Shown here: piece after piece, positions 22,961 to 34,764 of the stretch | Position numbering within the stretch: the stretch's first letter is position 1 | Layout: the number at the start of each line of letters is the position of its first letter | Source: Isoetes taiwanensis | Lineage: Eukaryota > Streptophyta > Lycopodiopsida > Isoetales > Isoetaceae | Assembly: GCA_021234155.1 (NCBI GenBank) | Contig: JAJEKV010000688.1 | Location: forward strand, 51,923-115,922 | Direction: 5' to 3' | DNA length: 64,000 bases | Notes under the pieces: generated by a model | Databases searched by the model: none | What the model saw: the letters and a program-made list of their open reading frames with translations, nothing else | Told to the model about the DNA's origin: nothing | Position numbers and translations under genes: made by a program

Positions 22961-23977
22961 TTTTCAATTTAAAAAAGGAAAAGTGACATGTCTTTTGCCT
23001 CTTATACATGATATTGTAATTAACTATACAATTCTTTCAATTTTTATTTTTATTTTTTTATTTTGTGCGAGGACATCACATCGATGCCGGTGTTTTTATT
23101 TTAATTTTATTTAATTTATTAAATTTAATTAATATTAAAATATCTACCTTATATATATTCTTATAGAGGGCTGCCTGGCTTGAATCGTGGCCGTTGAAGG
23201 ATCGTCTTCCCATTGGTTTATGCTGACGTGGCATATCAGACGGCTGAGGTGCATCGTGGAGCATGGGATAGGCATGGCGCGGTGACGAACTGGGTTGGGG
23301 TGGCTTTGCCTCCGGCTATATTTTCTCCACTTTACAAGCCTGACGGTCTTTGATCTGTTGCATCGATTCCTTTCTTCAAATACGCATGCCTCTGCCTGCG
23401 GCCATGGATATCCTTCACCAAGAGTCGCTTTTGAGAGGCAATCAAGCCCATGACTATGCCATGCAGCTCCGGTTATAAGTTATTCTCCAGTTTAGAAGTG
23501 CGATGGCAGCTTCGGTTATGAGTTATTCTCCACATGTGCTTAGTGCATTTAAATTCTTGTTATCTTTTGCAAGCTGTGCTTGCCGGCCCGGCCCGGATGT
23601 TGGGACTTACGGTTCTTTGCATGATACAAGCGAAGGCAAAGCATGCTCAGAGTGAGACATCTGCGAGAAATGCATGTGTGTTGAGGAGAATCTGAGGTCA
23701 TAATAGGTTGAGTACCTATTTCAAGCTCAAGATTTGAAATAGAGTGTTTATTTATGAGTTTTACTACGGGAAAGTGTATTCGACATGATGTGAGCCGTAC
23801 TGCAAACAAGCTTGAGGCGGATGTTCTTTATAAACTTCGAGTTGCTATTTTTACGTTTTGAATGGGATTCGTATGGTTCATTACTTTCAAAATTTGTTGG
23901 AGTGATATTTTGACTTCTATAGTGAAAGGCGGCCTATAGGCCTATTCATATCCTGTTGGTTTTGTCGAAAAATGCCG
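22961..23977. other. No supported feature
   Basis: A very AT-rich part (23,030-23,160) is followed by unique-looking sequence with short open frames. It may contain the lost right end of element A. I see nothing I can name. Confidence 0.35.
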
Positions 23978-24387
23978 TATATCTCAAAGCGGGATATGGT
24001 TAATGTGGCGCTGTATCGACCATGAAGAACGGTAGCGGTTTGAAGCCCAAAAACCAAGCTGTTTTGGCATTTTTAGCATTTTTGGTCGATCAGCTCCATT
24101 TTGCTTCAAATCTCTTCCTCTCTTTCGATCTAGCGTAAAGAGGTAGATGAAGCGATTGGCATGGTTTTTAGATCGAATCAAACGCCCATAGAAGCGAGAA
24201 AGAACCGGTCGATTGAAATTTTTGCCCCCCGTAGCGGTTTGAAAACTGGTTTTGGCCACATTAACCACTTTTGGCCACATTAACCACTGGCTGATATCGG
24301 ATGGCCACATTAACCGATGGATAATGTGGCCTGGCCACATTAACCCAAAAAATTTTTGGCCACATTAACGGATCCGCTTGAGATATA
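23978..24387. mobile_element. 410-bp MITE with TATATCTCAA termini
   Basis: The left end TATATCTCAAAGCGGGATAT continuing into GGTTAATGTGGC is matched in inverse by GCCACATTAACGGATCCGCT then TGAGATATA at the right. Inside, GGCCACATTAACC repeats at least five times toward the right end in the same orientation, a subterminal array. Both ends are flanked by TA-type sequence, which would fit a Tc1/mariner-like origin, but the exact duplication is uncertain. Confidence 0.7.
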
Positions 24388-25084
24388 TGGAGTTCAGTTT
24401 TTGTCCATGTTGTGTCTGTATTTTCTCTGTCCATCATTTTATTTTGTGTGCTTGATGTGCTATTATGTCTGTTATCTAGGGCGAAAATTTCTTTCTGAAA
24501 GACTCGTTGTGTTTGCACAGATGGTTGGTTGATATGGCTGGAGCAGTGGAGTTTCACGGCTTCTTCCTACCCATCCCGCGTTGGGTGGACCAAGCAGGTA
24601 TGTCTTTTCCTTTCCCTGTTGAATGTCGATTCTATAGTTGAAGCACTCTTGCATGAGGTCGGACTAGGCTGCCAGCTGGTTGTTCGGCCTTCTAGAATAG
24701 TGTTTTGGAGTTAAGATTTTATCCAGATGCATCGTTGCCAAGATGAAGAGTTGCAGCCTGCAAGGGGACAAAATCTTTGAGCGTGTATATAGACTACTTG
24801 GAAAAGATCTGCGGTCGATACTTGGCTTTATAGTGCGGGGATGGTGGCTATTGGGAAGTTATGTTGCTAGAGCACTAATTTGGATACCGAATGTAGAACC
24901 ATGTATCACCATCATGTATGTGCCATACGGCTAAATTGAGAATCCATATACCCTTTGCAATTTTGTTTCTTTGGAATCTTTGGTCTTTGTGGCATGGAAA
25001 TAATGTAGTAGGATACATTAAACAATTGGTACTAGAGGAAATATTGTCCGATATGATCCCATTTGGTAACATCCTTTCATGTCT
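24388..25084. other. No supported feature
   Basis: Short open frames only (about 60 codons). No repeat or domain is recognised. Confidence 0.35.
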
Positions 25085-25350
25085 ATGACTATCAGGGATA
25101 GGTTCAATACTGTATACGTTTTATACGTAATACGTATTTTTCGTTTGATACGGCACAAATTTGACGTTTAATACGTCAAAAATACGTCCAAAACAATTTC
25201 CGGCGTCTTTCGCTTACGCGAAATTTTTTTTTTCCGCCCGGCGAGTATTAAATACGAAAAATACGTATTTTTCCCAAAAATACGTATTTTGGGACTTTAT
25301 CGTCACGAAAAATAATTTCATGCGTCTGAGAACCTATCCACGATGACTAT
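25085..25350. mobile_element. Complete hAT-type MITE with 8-bp TSD
   Basis: The element proper is 25,093-25,342 (250 bp). It starts CAGGGATAGGTTC and ends GAACCTATCCACG, an imperfect inverted pair. Identical ATGACTAT lies on both sides (25,085-25,092 and 25,343-25,350). CAGGG termini plus 8-bp duplications are the hAT signature. The interior is rich in ATACGTAT and has no coding capacity. Confidence 0.88.
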
Positions 25351-26124
25351 TTTGTTGCTTTCGATTAGGTTGGCTTTCTTGGCTAAGGAGGAGGTGACAT
25401 CTGGCAGAATCTTATATAAGGAAGTATTTTATTCTGATTCAATCCTATTTTTGATAAATAATATGTATGTTTATCCTGATTCAACCTATGTAAAATACAT
25501 GAAGCTGTGCAAGGATTTTCTTTTGCTGCGCCATAAGGCAAGGTTACAATTGTTAATACATGGGTTAACTAGCATTGCTGACCACAGAAAGTAAGCTCTT
25601 CCTCTGCTTGCTTTGATTGTGGATCTTGATGTATCTTGCTACTCAAGGGAACGCGGAAAGTGTGGCATAAGCGGGTCAAACTAGCCTAAAGCGTGAATCA
25701 CGGTACGAAATTTTGCCTTAACACCCATTATTATTTTGCTAATTTAGATTGCCCTCAGAGCCATTCATGCATAAGTTCTTTAATGTGTTTGCTTTCTCTT
25801 CCTATTTTAGATGGTTGCTTGAAGCATGAATTAGAGCATTGGTTAAATGGCACCCAGGACAGATACTATCAGAATATTGCCCACTTGATCGAATGTAGTG
25901 ATCGAGGAAGGAGCACAAAGGGCCCGACCATGTATACGTGCTTGGAGCCACGTGTGTCCCTTTTCACATTTCTTCTTGCGTAAGATATGAAACTATCTGT
26001 AAACTATATCACTCATAATGTCGCATTTCAATGCTCCTTACACATATCTCTGATCTTATATTACACTTAAAGGCCATGTGTTAATGGCAGCAGGCACCAT
26101 GCATTGTGGGTAAGCGTAACTTGA
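25351..26124. other. No firm gene
   Basis: An 83-codon and a 96-codon open frame occur on the plus strand, both without recognisable domains. Confidence 0.3.
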
Positions 26125-26232
26125 CATCGATGCTTTAGAAAGATGGCGATACAAAAAACGACATCCGATGCTTTAGAAAGATGGCGTTACAAAAACGACA
26201 TCCGATGCTTTAGAAAGATGGCGATTACAAGC
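26125..26232 (+). repeat. 37-38-bp tandem repeat, three copies
   Basis: The unit GACATCCGATGCTTTAGAAA, GATGGCG(A/T)TACAAAAA is present nearly three times. The first copy differs at a few bases. Confidence 0.85.
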
Positions 26233-26808
26233 GGTAAAATCGAGGAGATCATGTTAGGCAAAAATCAAAGGAGATCATGTTATTTACAATGAAAAGTAGT
26301 TCAATTTATAGCTTATATGTTGCGAATCATTTATAATGGTTCACATAGATAAGATAAGCCTCATAATTAAAATGTATGGTAAATGTATATCCTTCCACCA
26401 ATCAATTCAAAAAAAATAAATGCAGACAAATCCATGAAGCAATTTATTTAACATTATAATCTTTGCATTAGCCAATCTGCACTCAATTGAGACACACACT
26501 TCAATCACAAGTTATAACCTTAGGATTTTTTTTGTATTGGCAATCTAAGTCCAATTCAGAATTGTTGATATATATGAACACAATACAATGATATCCTTCA
26601 AATTAATCTATTCAACAAGAACGATATAGGTGCAAACATTGAAATCGCATCTTAGCACGCAAAATACTTATTATTGGTCTTTATATACACTGTGAAAAAA
26701 ATGCAGGCTAGACGCTCATGAAATAATAATCTAAAAACAGTTATAATATTCCACTGTTATCTTCAAGAACATATAAACCTTAACGAACCTACATTAAATA
26801 ATTACAAA

Positions 26809-26840
26809 CTAGAAACGTGTGCCCGGCGATGCCGGGCATT
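26809..26840 (-). mobile_element. Helitron-like 3' terminus
   Basis: Read on the minus strand, a perfect 8-bp stem TGCCCGGC/GCCGGGCA with a 3-nt loop is followed by CGTTTCTAG and then T. A short GC-rich hairpin just before CTAG (CTRR), with a T flank, is the standard Helitron 3' end. The element would extend rightward from here on the plus map. Its 5' end (TC after A) could not be fixed, and no RepHel gene lies nearby, so it would be non-autonomous. Confidence 0.55.
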
Positions 26841-27805
26841 AGTCGTGGACATGTGGAATGGGTGAGTAATATAGTTTATAGGTGGAATAAGAATGTGTAA
26901 TCGATTTTGTAGATGCATTGGAGTGCCAAGTATAGAGGTTTAGGGTTTAGGCATTAGCCATGGGTAGAATAGCAAAAAACATAGTGTAATGGTAGATGTA
27001 TTGGAGTGCATGTAGTTTAAGGTATTGGTTTAGAGCTTTTTATGCTTTAGGCTTTTTTGGATGTATTTTTTGCATTAAATTTCTAATATTTCATGCACAT
27101 AGAGTGTTTTGGGTATATGCATTCTTTTGGGCTACATTGAAAGTTTTAAGCTTAAGATCTTGTTCCAATAATAAGTTGCGCATAAATAGTTGTGTGCTAA
27201 CTCGAATCGCGCATGAACTTGAGTTGTTTAAATCAATCTCAGAGTGTTCAAAATGGTTGGAGTTGCTTGTGAATAATAGTAAAAGCGTGCCTAACGTTGC
27301 CGCGCTTCTTTTAGAGCATGTATTTATGGGCATTTAATGCTCACAATCATAATTCCATATTGTATTCTTATGGTTATAAACGCTCCCAAAAAGACATCCA
27401 AGCATCTTTGCATGCAGTATTGAACGATTGCACTCCTTTATGATACCTCATTCATTTATATTGTTTGTTTAGTTGTGACTACTGCATTCTTGCATGTAAT
27501 TTATTGTGTCGCTTTAAAGACCAAACTACATTAAATTTGAATGCAAGGTCATTCATTAGCCCCTCATTAGCAAGTATTATATAGTATATCACTATATTTG
27601 CGACTAAGTGATGTATAGCAACCAAGCCTTCCAAAATAGGGATGTCAAAGTGAAGAATGGTTTGGTCATAAACACACTATCATCCCAAATAGAAAACTAA
27701 ATAAACCTTTCGAAGCTTAAAAAGCTAGGGTAAAAGGCCAAGGTTGAGTCTCTTGTGCCAAGGTCAAGGCCAAGTTCGAGTTTCGCTACTGAATGGTTTC
27801 AAAAT
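26841..27805. other. Possible Helitron body, no gene
   Basis: AT-rich and non-coding in appearance. A 113-codon plus-strand frame (26,996-27,337) has no recognisable domain. It could be the body of the Helitron-like element ending at 26,809. Confidence 0.3.
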
Positions 27806-27810
27806 ATTGT

Positions 27811-29118
27811 TGTGACGCTCCCTGCTAAACATACGGCGCCCGGCCGTACGCTCGGCAGGAAATCCCCCATCCGGCTCGACAACCGCATGGGCCCTTCATC
27901 TATCCCGCACTCTGAGGTGACCCCGGTGCGGGAAGGGAACACGAAGGTGTCTTGCGTGCCCGTCCCCTATGGGCTCCTATAACAGCGGAAGCGATAACAC
28001 GTCAGAACTAGCATCAACATATACAACTACTACCTCGAAGGGTAGTGTATCACATATAAACCAAGGCAAAGATGATAATCACGAACCATAAAACAGGAGA
28101 GCTCCTACCCCGGCTCGGACTTCGTGGGAGGGTGACCGACCGGCTAGGCCTCAAGATAGAAGCCGAGGAAGTCATGGCGATGGCGGAGGGCTGGCATAGA
28201 GGCAATGGCTAGGGTTGACCACTCCATCCGCCCCTCTGTGCATACTTTTGCGGATGGGCTAGATCGGGCTCGACCGGGACTCTAGCCTTTGGGATCGCAA
28301 TCGTGGCATCACCCATCGACCGCTGCTCCGGTTACATCTCCCTGGTCGATGAGGGAAGGGTTGCATCTCCCCTTCCGGGGGTCTAGAGGTGCCGTGGCGA
28401 CTAGAGAATCGTGACGGCCTTGCGATTCGTGCCGTGAACCCCCAAAGCGAGCCAAGCCTTCCCTTGCAGCTCGAGAGGCAGTGGCAACACCATTGCCCGA
28501 GGAGGTGTCGGACCCATGCTCGGCCCCCGCGAAGTGACCGACCATAGGCCTAGCCCACTATGGGATCCCCGAAGCCCCCCACTTTCGGCGGGGATCCTCC
28601 CTCCACTTTCCCTCTAGCCCTGTTATCGGTGCTGGAGTCATATCATAGCCTCAATAGCACGGTGGGCTCCTATGCACGAGCCGCAACTAATAGGAACTAA
28701 AGGGATCTACTCTAGGAACATACTACATATGGCCCTAGGTCTCTACCTGCTTTGCGGGGCTCTGCACCGCACCCGGCCTATGCCTAGCGAGCGATGTTGA
28801 AAGCGGGGTTCGAACAAGTAGGTGAGTCTCGGGGTGCTAGGGCTGGAAAGAGGTCTAGGGTTAGGGTTTATGCCTATATAAGTTAGGTCCACCTAGGATG
28901 CCACGTGGGCCAATAACGGTGAGTCCCGTGTGGCGGTGCCCCAATAGGTTAAGGTCCGTGGATAATGGCTTAACCTATGGTTGGCTAAGTTATGAGAATA
29001 ACTTAGCCATGCCCCTAGTGCCACAATCTATGGTATACAAGGCTATAAGGATAGACTTGTATGGTGGTGGATCCGAGGAATATCGTATTTATGGCGTATA
29101 TTCCCTGGACAAATCACA
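27811..29118 (-). repeat. 3' LTR of the chromovirus element
   Basis: 1,308 bp, nearly collinear with the LTR at 37,818-39,113. It differs by substitutions and many short indels, concentrated in GC-rich stretches (for example around 28,390-28,450). A TATATAGG word on the minus strand near 28,875 marks the probable promoter region. Confidence 0.95.
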
Positions 29119-29127
29119 TTCTCCCTT
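29119..29127 (-). promoter_or_regulatory. Polypurine tract
   Basis: The minus strand reads AAGGGAGAA directly before the TGTG start of the 3' LTR. This is the plus-strand DNA primer expected at this site. Confidence 0.75.
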
Positions 29128-30000
29128 AGGACAATCGTCCTCGACATTGCGCTTAAGGTGACGAACCTACCTTATGCCCGCAAAACAACAACATGTCATA
29201 ACCTTTAGTTTAGCTTAGCAATCAAGTTTTTATTAGTTCAAGTCAAAATTTTAGGCTATATTTGTACTTATACAAAATTATATAGCCTTAACACCATTAT
29301 TTCTTATAATAATTCAAACTACTATTATAAGAGTTATTAGGGGTTCATAATCTAATTATGGCTCCCTATATCTTCGTAACTTGGCGCTCCTCGTTGAAGT
29401 CCTCCTTCTACTTGCACGCAAAAGGAGCACATTACGTTAGTTTAGTTAATAATTTGTGGTTTTAGGGGACCACCCCTTACCTCCTTGAGCCGAACTCTTG
29501 GCTCAAGGTTGTCCTACCACGCCCAAGATCATGGCCCTTTCGGATTTGAGCTTAGGGATCATTTAAGATGCTCCCATCATTGCCCATGATCGAGTGCTAC
29601 CTTGTACGATCCCGGATCAGTACACCCCGATGCATCATGCCCCAGGGTTTCAGCTGGGGAGCGTCTCGCGATCCCATCATCGCGCATGATCACTTAAGCT
29701 TCACCATGACCCTCCCACGGCGGTGTGCGTACCCGCATCGTGGCATAGAGATCATCCGTCGATGTCCCATCATCGCCCACCATGCCTCATTCCTCACTCA
29801 CATGACCCTAATGGTCATGCGCACCTCTTTAGTGCGTGTGGCCTAGAGAATGCCTTAGGCGTATCCCATCATAAGCCCACACGATCCAAGGTTACGGCAC
29901 ATGCACCCTCCTACTAGAATGCATGCGCCGGGCTCAAAGCTAACTAACAACATACTAGCTAACCACCGGCAAAGTCGGAATTCGACCAAGTGGGAGGCGA
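29128..30000 (-). other. Long 3' non-coding spacer of the LTR element
   Basis: About 870 bp between the chromodomain remnant and the PPT hold no recognisable coding frame on the element's strand. CATCATCGCCCATGATC-like words repeat at 29,570-29,800. Confidence 0.5.
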
Positions 30001-30019
30001 CTTCGCCCATCAAACTCCT

Positions 30020-31451
30020 TCATGACTCACGGGTATTGCTTCTCCAAATCTTGCTTCCAATACCCATGTCGCATCTTCCGCGGGTAAAGTGCTTCCCACT
30101 TAACCAAATATTGGAGGAACTGAGACCTCCTAGTCTTCTTGAATGACTTATCAAGAAGTAACTCGGGGCACTATTTCTACTTGCTCCTCCATCATTTCCA
30201 ACAAGGTTGGAGTATCCAAAACCTCCTCAGGGTTAGGATTGTGCCTTTTAATAAACTTCGTGGAAGACCTTGTGGACCTTAAGATGGGCTGGAAGATCCA
30301 ACTTGTAGGCTTGAGAGCCCACTCTCTCTAAAATCTTGAACGGCCCAGCCCACCTAGGGGCAAGCTTCTTGCAGCTCCCAATCCATGCTTGGCTTGCTTC
30401 ACCTTGATCTTCAACCAAGCGGTATCTCCCACCTTAAACTCCCTTACGGTCCTGGTTGCTTGCGGCTACACTCTTTCCGGCCGACTTCTTGCTTTGCCAA
30501 TAAATAACCCCTTACTTCCTCTACTAGCTGCTTTGATATCCCCTAACATCTGCTGGGACACTTCTACCTTGGACCACAGGATTGTGCCGTGTATCCGGGG
30601 GTTAAATCGGTAGCCATAGTTCACCATGAAAGGACATCATCCGAGATGACTCACCTTGGCTTGCTAATTGTAGGCTTAATTCCACCAAGTGAATGTACTC
30701 ATCCCACTTGGTTTGCTTGTTCCACACATAGCTTGAAGCATGTCTTCAATGATCCGATTCGTCCTTTCCGTCTCGGCCATCTGTTTGGGGATGATATGCC
30801 GTACTCATGGAGAGCTTAAATGCGGATGGTGCTAAAGAGATCCTGCCAAAAGGCACTCATGAACTTAGAATCTCTATCAGATATTATCTCCCGAGGCATG
30901 CCATGGAGTCTAAAAATCTCCCTTACAAATAACTTGGCAGTGTCTAATGCGGTGTCCGTCGTCTTGCAAGGCCGCTAAATGTGCCATCTTAGATAACTTA
31001 TCTACGACAACCATCAATGCATCCTGCCTCCTCGAAGAGTTCTAGGGAGTCCTGTGATGAAATCCATGCTTATGACCTCCCACTTTGCATTTGGCACCCC
31101 CAATGGCTCCAAAGCACCCGGAATCCGAAGTTGCTCCGCCTTGGTCTGCTGACATAACTGGCAATCCCGAATATATGCAGCTATCTGCCTCTTCATTCCT
31201 GGCCAGAAGTAGCTACTTCGAATCTTGAAATATGTCTTCATGAAGCCAGCATGCCCCGCTATTGGGCTGTTATGTGTGTCATGAAGAATTAACTTCCTTA
31301 CCCCTGAAGATTCGGGCACACACAACTTATGCTTGTGGTACAACAGGTTGCCTTCCTTCTTATAATGCTTGAAGGCTTCCCGCTCCTTATCTGTTCTGGC
31401 TTCCTTGGAAAGGCTTTCCCATACCTCCTTGAAGTCCACATCGGTTGGCAA
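30020..31451 (-). pseudogene. Integrase with GPF module and chromodomain
   Basis: The minus strand encodes a Ty3/gypsy integrase in broken frames. The HHCC zinc-binding domain (HDTHN, GHAGF, CQLCQQTK; about 31,280-31,140) is followed by the catalytic core start (VISMDFITGLPRT, first Asp). Next is [16 protein letters not shown] (second Asp, about 30,880), then AYHPQTDG with a frameshift before ETERTNRIIEDM, which bears the catalytic Glu. The GPF module reads [20 protein letters not shown] (about 30,355-30,300). Last is a chromodomain-like segment, QYLVKWEAL then a frameshift then DATWVLEARF (about 30,120-30,030). Integrase inserts the cDNA; chromodomains in this family guide it to modified chromatin, often histone H3 methylated at Lys9. 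This copy cannot be translated through. Confidence 0.92.
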
Positions 31452-31674
31452 GGACTCCTCAATCTTCTTGCCAAACTCACTCGAAAGAGTGGAAATCGCA
31501 TTACAATGCGTCCTTATGCGAAATGGTCTTACGGAGAGGGCATCGCTACAACATTAAGCTTACGGGCTTATATATAATATCAAAATCGTACTCCTCAAGG
31601 AATTCCATCCACCTCCTTTGCCTTAAGTTGAGGGGTGGCTGGGTGAAAAGATCTTGAAGGCTCACGGTGATCGA

Positions 31675-33000
31675 TTATCCAACTGAAACTTCCTTCCCAG
31701 CCAGATAATGCCTCCATATCCTCAATGCCCGACAATGGCTAGCAGCTCGATCATGGGTTGGGTAGCGTTGTTCGGCGTCGTTCATCTTCTTCGAGTCGTA
31801 GGCGACTACCCTTCCTTCTTGCATCAAGACTGCCCCTGTTGCTATCTTGCTTGCATCCGTTGCTACCAGCTTATCCTTACTCGGATCCGGGAGGACAAGC
31901 ACTGGTGCTGTTGTTAAGGCCTCTTTAAGCTTCTCAAAGAAGCTTGGACTTTCTCTAACCAATGGCTAGCCCGGTCCTTAATCTTGTTGGCCTTAGTGAG
32001 GTCGCGGAGGGGGGCGCCCACTTAGCAAAGTCCTTCACGAACTTTTCGTAGTATCCCGCCAACCCAAGAAAGCTTCTTACTTCTGCCACATTCCTTGGAG
32101 CTGGCCAATCAACTATTGCCTCAATCTTAGATGGATCTGTGGAGATTCCCTCGGATGTTACTACATGCCCCAAGTACTCCACCCGGCCTGTTTGAAAGTG
32201 GCACTTAGAGAGCTTCCCATACCCGATGACGTCTCAACTTCTCTAACACTTTCCCTGAGATGCTGACAATGCTCTTCAAGGGACTTCTTTGTAGATTAGG
32301 ATGTCGTCGAAGAAGACAATAACAAACTCATCCAAGAAGTCTCGAAGATATCGTTCATGAGTAGCATAAGCGTTAGTGGAGGCGTTCGACAATCCAAAGG
32401 GCATTATGTAAACTCAAAATGACCATACAGCGCGTGAAAAGCGGTCTTATGGATGTCCTCTTCCTTTATTCTTATCCGGTGGTATCGATCTTAAATCAAT
32501 CTTAGAGAATACCTTTGCTCCTTGTAGCTGATCCATTAGGTCATGCCCTCGGCAATGCATACTTATTCTTTATAAATGCGCTTATTGAGCTGGCGATAGT
32601 CTATGCACATTCTTAAGCTCCCATCTTTCTTCTTGACAAAGAGTATAGGTGCTCAAAGGAGACACACTTGCTCTTATAAATCCAAGCTCGAGCAATTCCT
32701 GTACTTTTGTTTCTTGAGCTCAGTCATTCCGGGATGCTCATTCTATGGCGCCTTCTGAGGTCGGCGCGATCAGGAGCCAATGTGATCTCACATTCCACAC
32801 CCCTATAAGGTGGCACTGGATTTCATCGAAATACATCCCCGAATTCGAAATAAGCCTTGCTATCTGCTGGGTACCTGATTTCCCCTTTGTGTCCCTTCCA
32901 TCCCTTGCACGGCTCCACTGATTCCATCCTCAAGATGTAATCCACCTTATTCCTTTCTATACTCTTCCTTATTTTGCTTCAAAGAAATACACCGCATAGG
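31675..33000 (-). pseudogene. Reverse transcriptase and RNase H
   Basis: RT motifs on the minus strand are MPFGLSNA (about 32,404-32,381) and FVIVFFDDILIY (about 32,330-32,292), with both catalytic Asp residues of the xxDD box. The thumb/connection segment [20 protein letters not shown] and [20 protein letters not shown] follow at 32,182-32,040. RNase H begins with LVATDASKIATGAVLMQ, VAYDSKKMNDAEQRYPTHD (31,900-31,760). These are textbook Ty3/gypsy sequences, and the enzyme copies element RNA into DNA. Frameshifts near 31,960 and at several points above 32,200 break the frame. Confidence 0.95.
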
Positions 33001-33039
33001 GGAGTCTAGCTTCTTACCTTTCACTATCAACTTCTTGCC

Positions 33040-34764
33040 GTGATGGTGCCGTCATGGTGACTTCATTCGGGCCGCAATCAATCATGGCTTTGGCTGGCTT
33101 CAAAAATTCCATCCCCACTATAAGATCATACCTTCCAATATCCATGACTTCTCCCCCCCATCGGCCACTTAGCCCCACTAAGGTCTATGTCAAAGGTGAT
33201 CCTCCTCCCTTAGTGTGCGAATGGCGCCCGTTTGCCATAGCTCCCGGCCTTGGCTTAGACTTCAATACCTTGTTCTTCATTAAAGCGACCAATCTAGGAG
33301 ATGCAAAATTATGAGAGCTACGTATCTATGAGGACTACATAAGGGTTACTATCTATGATCCCATCGCGATGACAGTTGAGTGATTCTCTATCTCATCGAC
33401 TCAATGTTTGCACATATGCGACACTCACCATCTATGAAGTCGTGGCCCTCATTTGGTCATCGCCCCGCCCGCTTACGTTGGGGAGTCCCAATCCAAGAGT
33501 TACGCCAAAGCCGACCGCATGACGAATGGACAATCATGTGTCCGGTGCCCCAGGCAGGAAGCACACAAGCATAACTTCTTCTCAATGCATTCTGTCTCTT
33601 TTCGGCCGGTATCTAGGAAACGCTTAAAGATTTTGCCCCGATGGATAAACTACGGGTTTACGGTCCCCAAAAGCTTTGCTCGACCCTTACCTTTTGCTGA
33701 CTCCACGATGGTGTAGCTGCTGATTGCTTACCCCGATATTGTCCACGATCGCACACGAACTCTTACCCACGAAGGTTAATTTGCTTCTCTGCTGAGTTAT
33801 TTGGTGCCTCCTCCAAACTTATAGCTTTATCTTGCAAGCGCGTGACTTGGGTTGATTGCTCGACAAGCCTCTTGATATTGCTGTTCAACCCCTCAATGTA
33901 AGTATCCACGGCTTGCCTCTCCGAGACTCCGGGAACATTCAGCCTGAGCCTCATAAATTCTTCTTGGTATACTTAGCCAGCGATAAGCTACCCCGATTCA
34001 ACCGTAAAGCCTTTGGATCGTCTACTAGTATGAGACCTTGGCACATAGTGCTTGCGGAAAGCCTTCTTTGAAGGTCCTAAACCTGCGGTTGTTCCTCTTG
34101 ACTTGTTGGATTTAGCATATCCCTTCCACCAGATCCTGCTTAGGTCCAATAAGGTTAGCTGTAGCAACTTTCCCTATGTCCTTGTCTTTCATACCGTATG
34201 AGTTGCCAAACTCTTCCATTTCATCAAGCCATGCTTCAGCCTCCATGCCTGATCTGTCCTTCCCTGAGAACTGGCCGAGCTTCCTTGTTTTCCATACATT
34301 GCTCATAGCACTATCCACCTTTTTCTGATAATCACCTGTCTTTCTTGCTCTTTTCCCTGCTTTAGGTGTGTCAGACTGACTGTCGGAGCTAGAGCTGTCC
34401 TCACTGGAAGAACTGTCTGATGAGCTGGAGCTGGATGATGATGGGCTCCTGGCTCTCCTCTTATCTGCTGATAGGCTGCTATATCCGACATTGTCTCCCC
34501 GGCATAAGAGTGTCTCTCCGCCAGCTCCCTTGGGATCTCCTGGTATGAGTAGTCGATGATGTCTGTGCTCTTCCCGTGTGCTATCATACCCAAGAGCTCG
34601 TCGATTCGAAGACCCTGTTCCTGACAGTAGGAGAGATTGAGGATGTCATTTGCAAAAATGTACTCCTCCCCGTCGATGACTATTGGCGACAAGGCTGTGA
34701 TGCCGACTGGTGGATCAGTAGCCGTTCTCACGTCGTCGTCATGCCTCGACGCATATCTCCGCAT
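33040..34764 (-). pseudogene. Gag and protease region
   Basis: Gag begins at the ATG at 34,764 (MRRYASRHDDD...). A Ser/Asp-rich stretch follows, then the capsid-like block KLGQFSGKDRSGMEAEAWLD, EEFGNSYGMKDKDIGKVATA (34,290-34,150), and RLNVPGVSERQAVDTYIEGL (33,950-33,890). A degenerate zinc knuckle, CASCLGHRTHDC, lies near 33,560. The protease/RT junction reads YDLIVGMEFLKPAKAMIDCG (about 33,135-33,070), the family's YDxILGMDWL motif. Gag packages RNA and protease matures the polyprotein. Several frameshifts separate the blocks. The knuckle is two residues short of the canonical CX2CX4HX4C. Confidence 0.85.
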
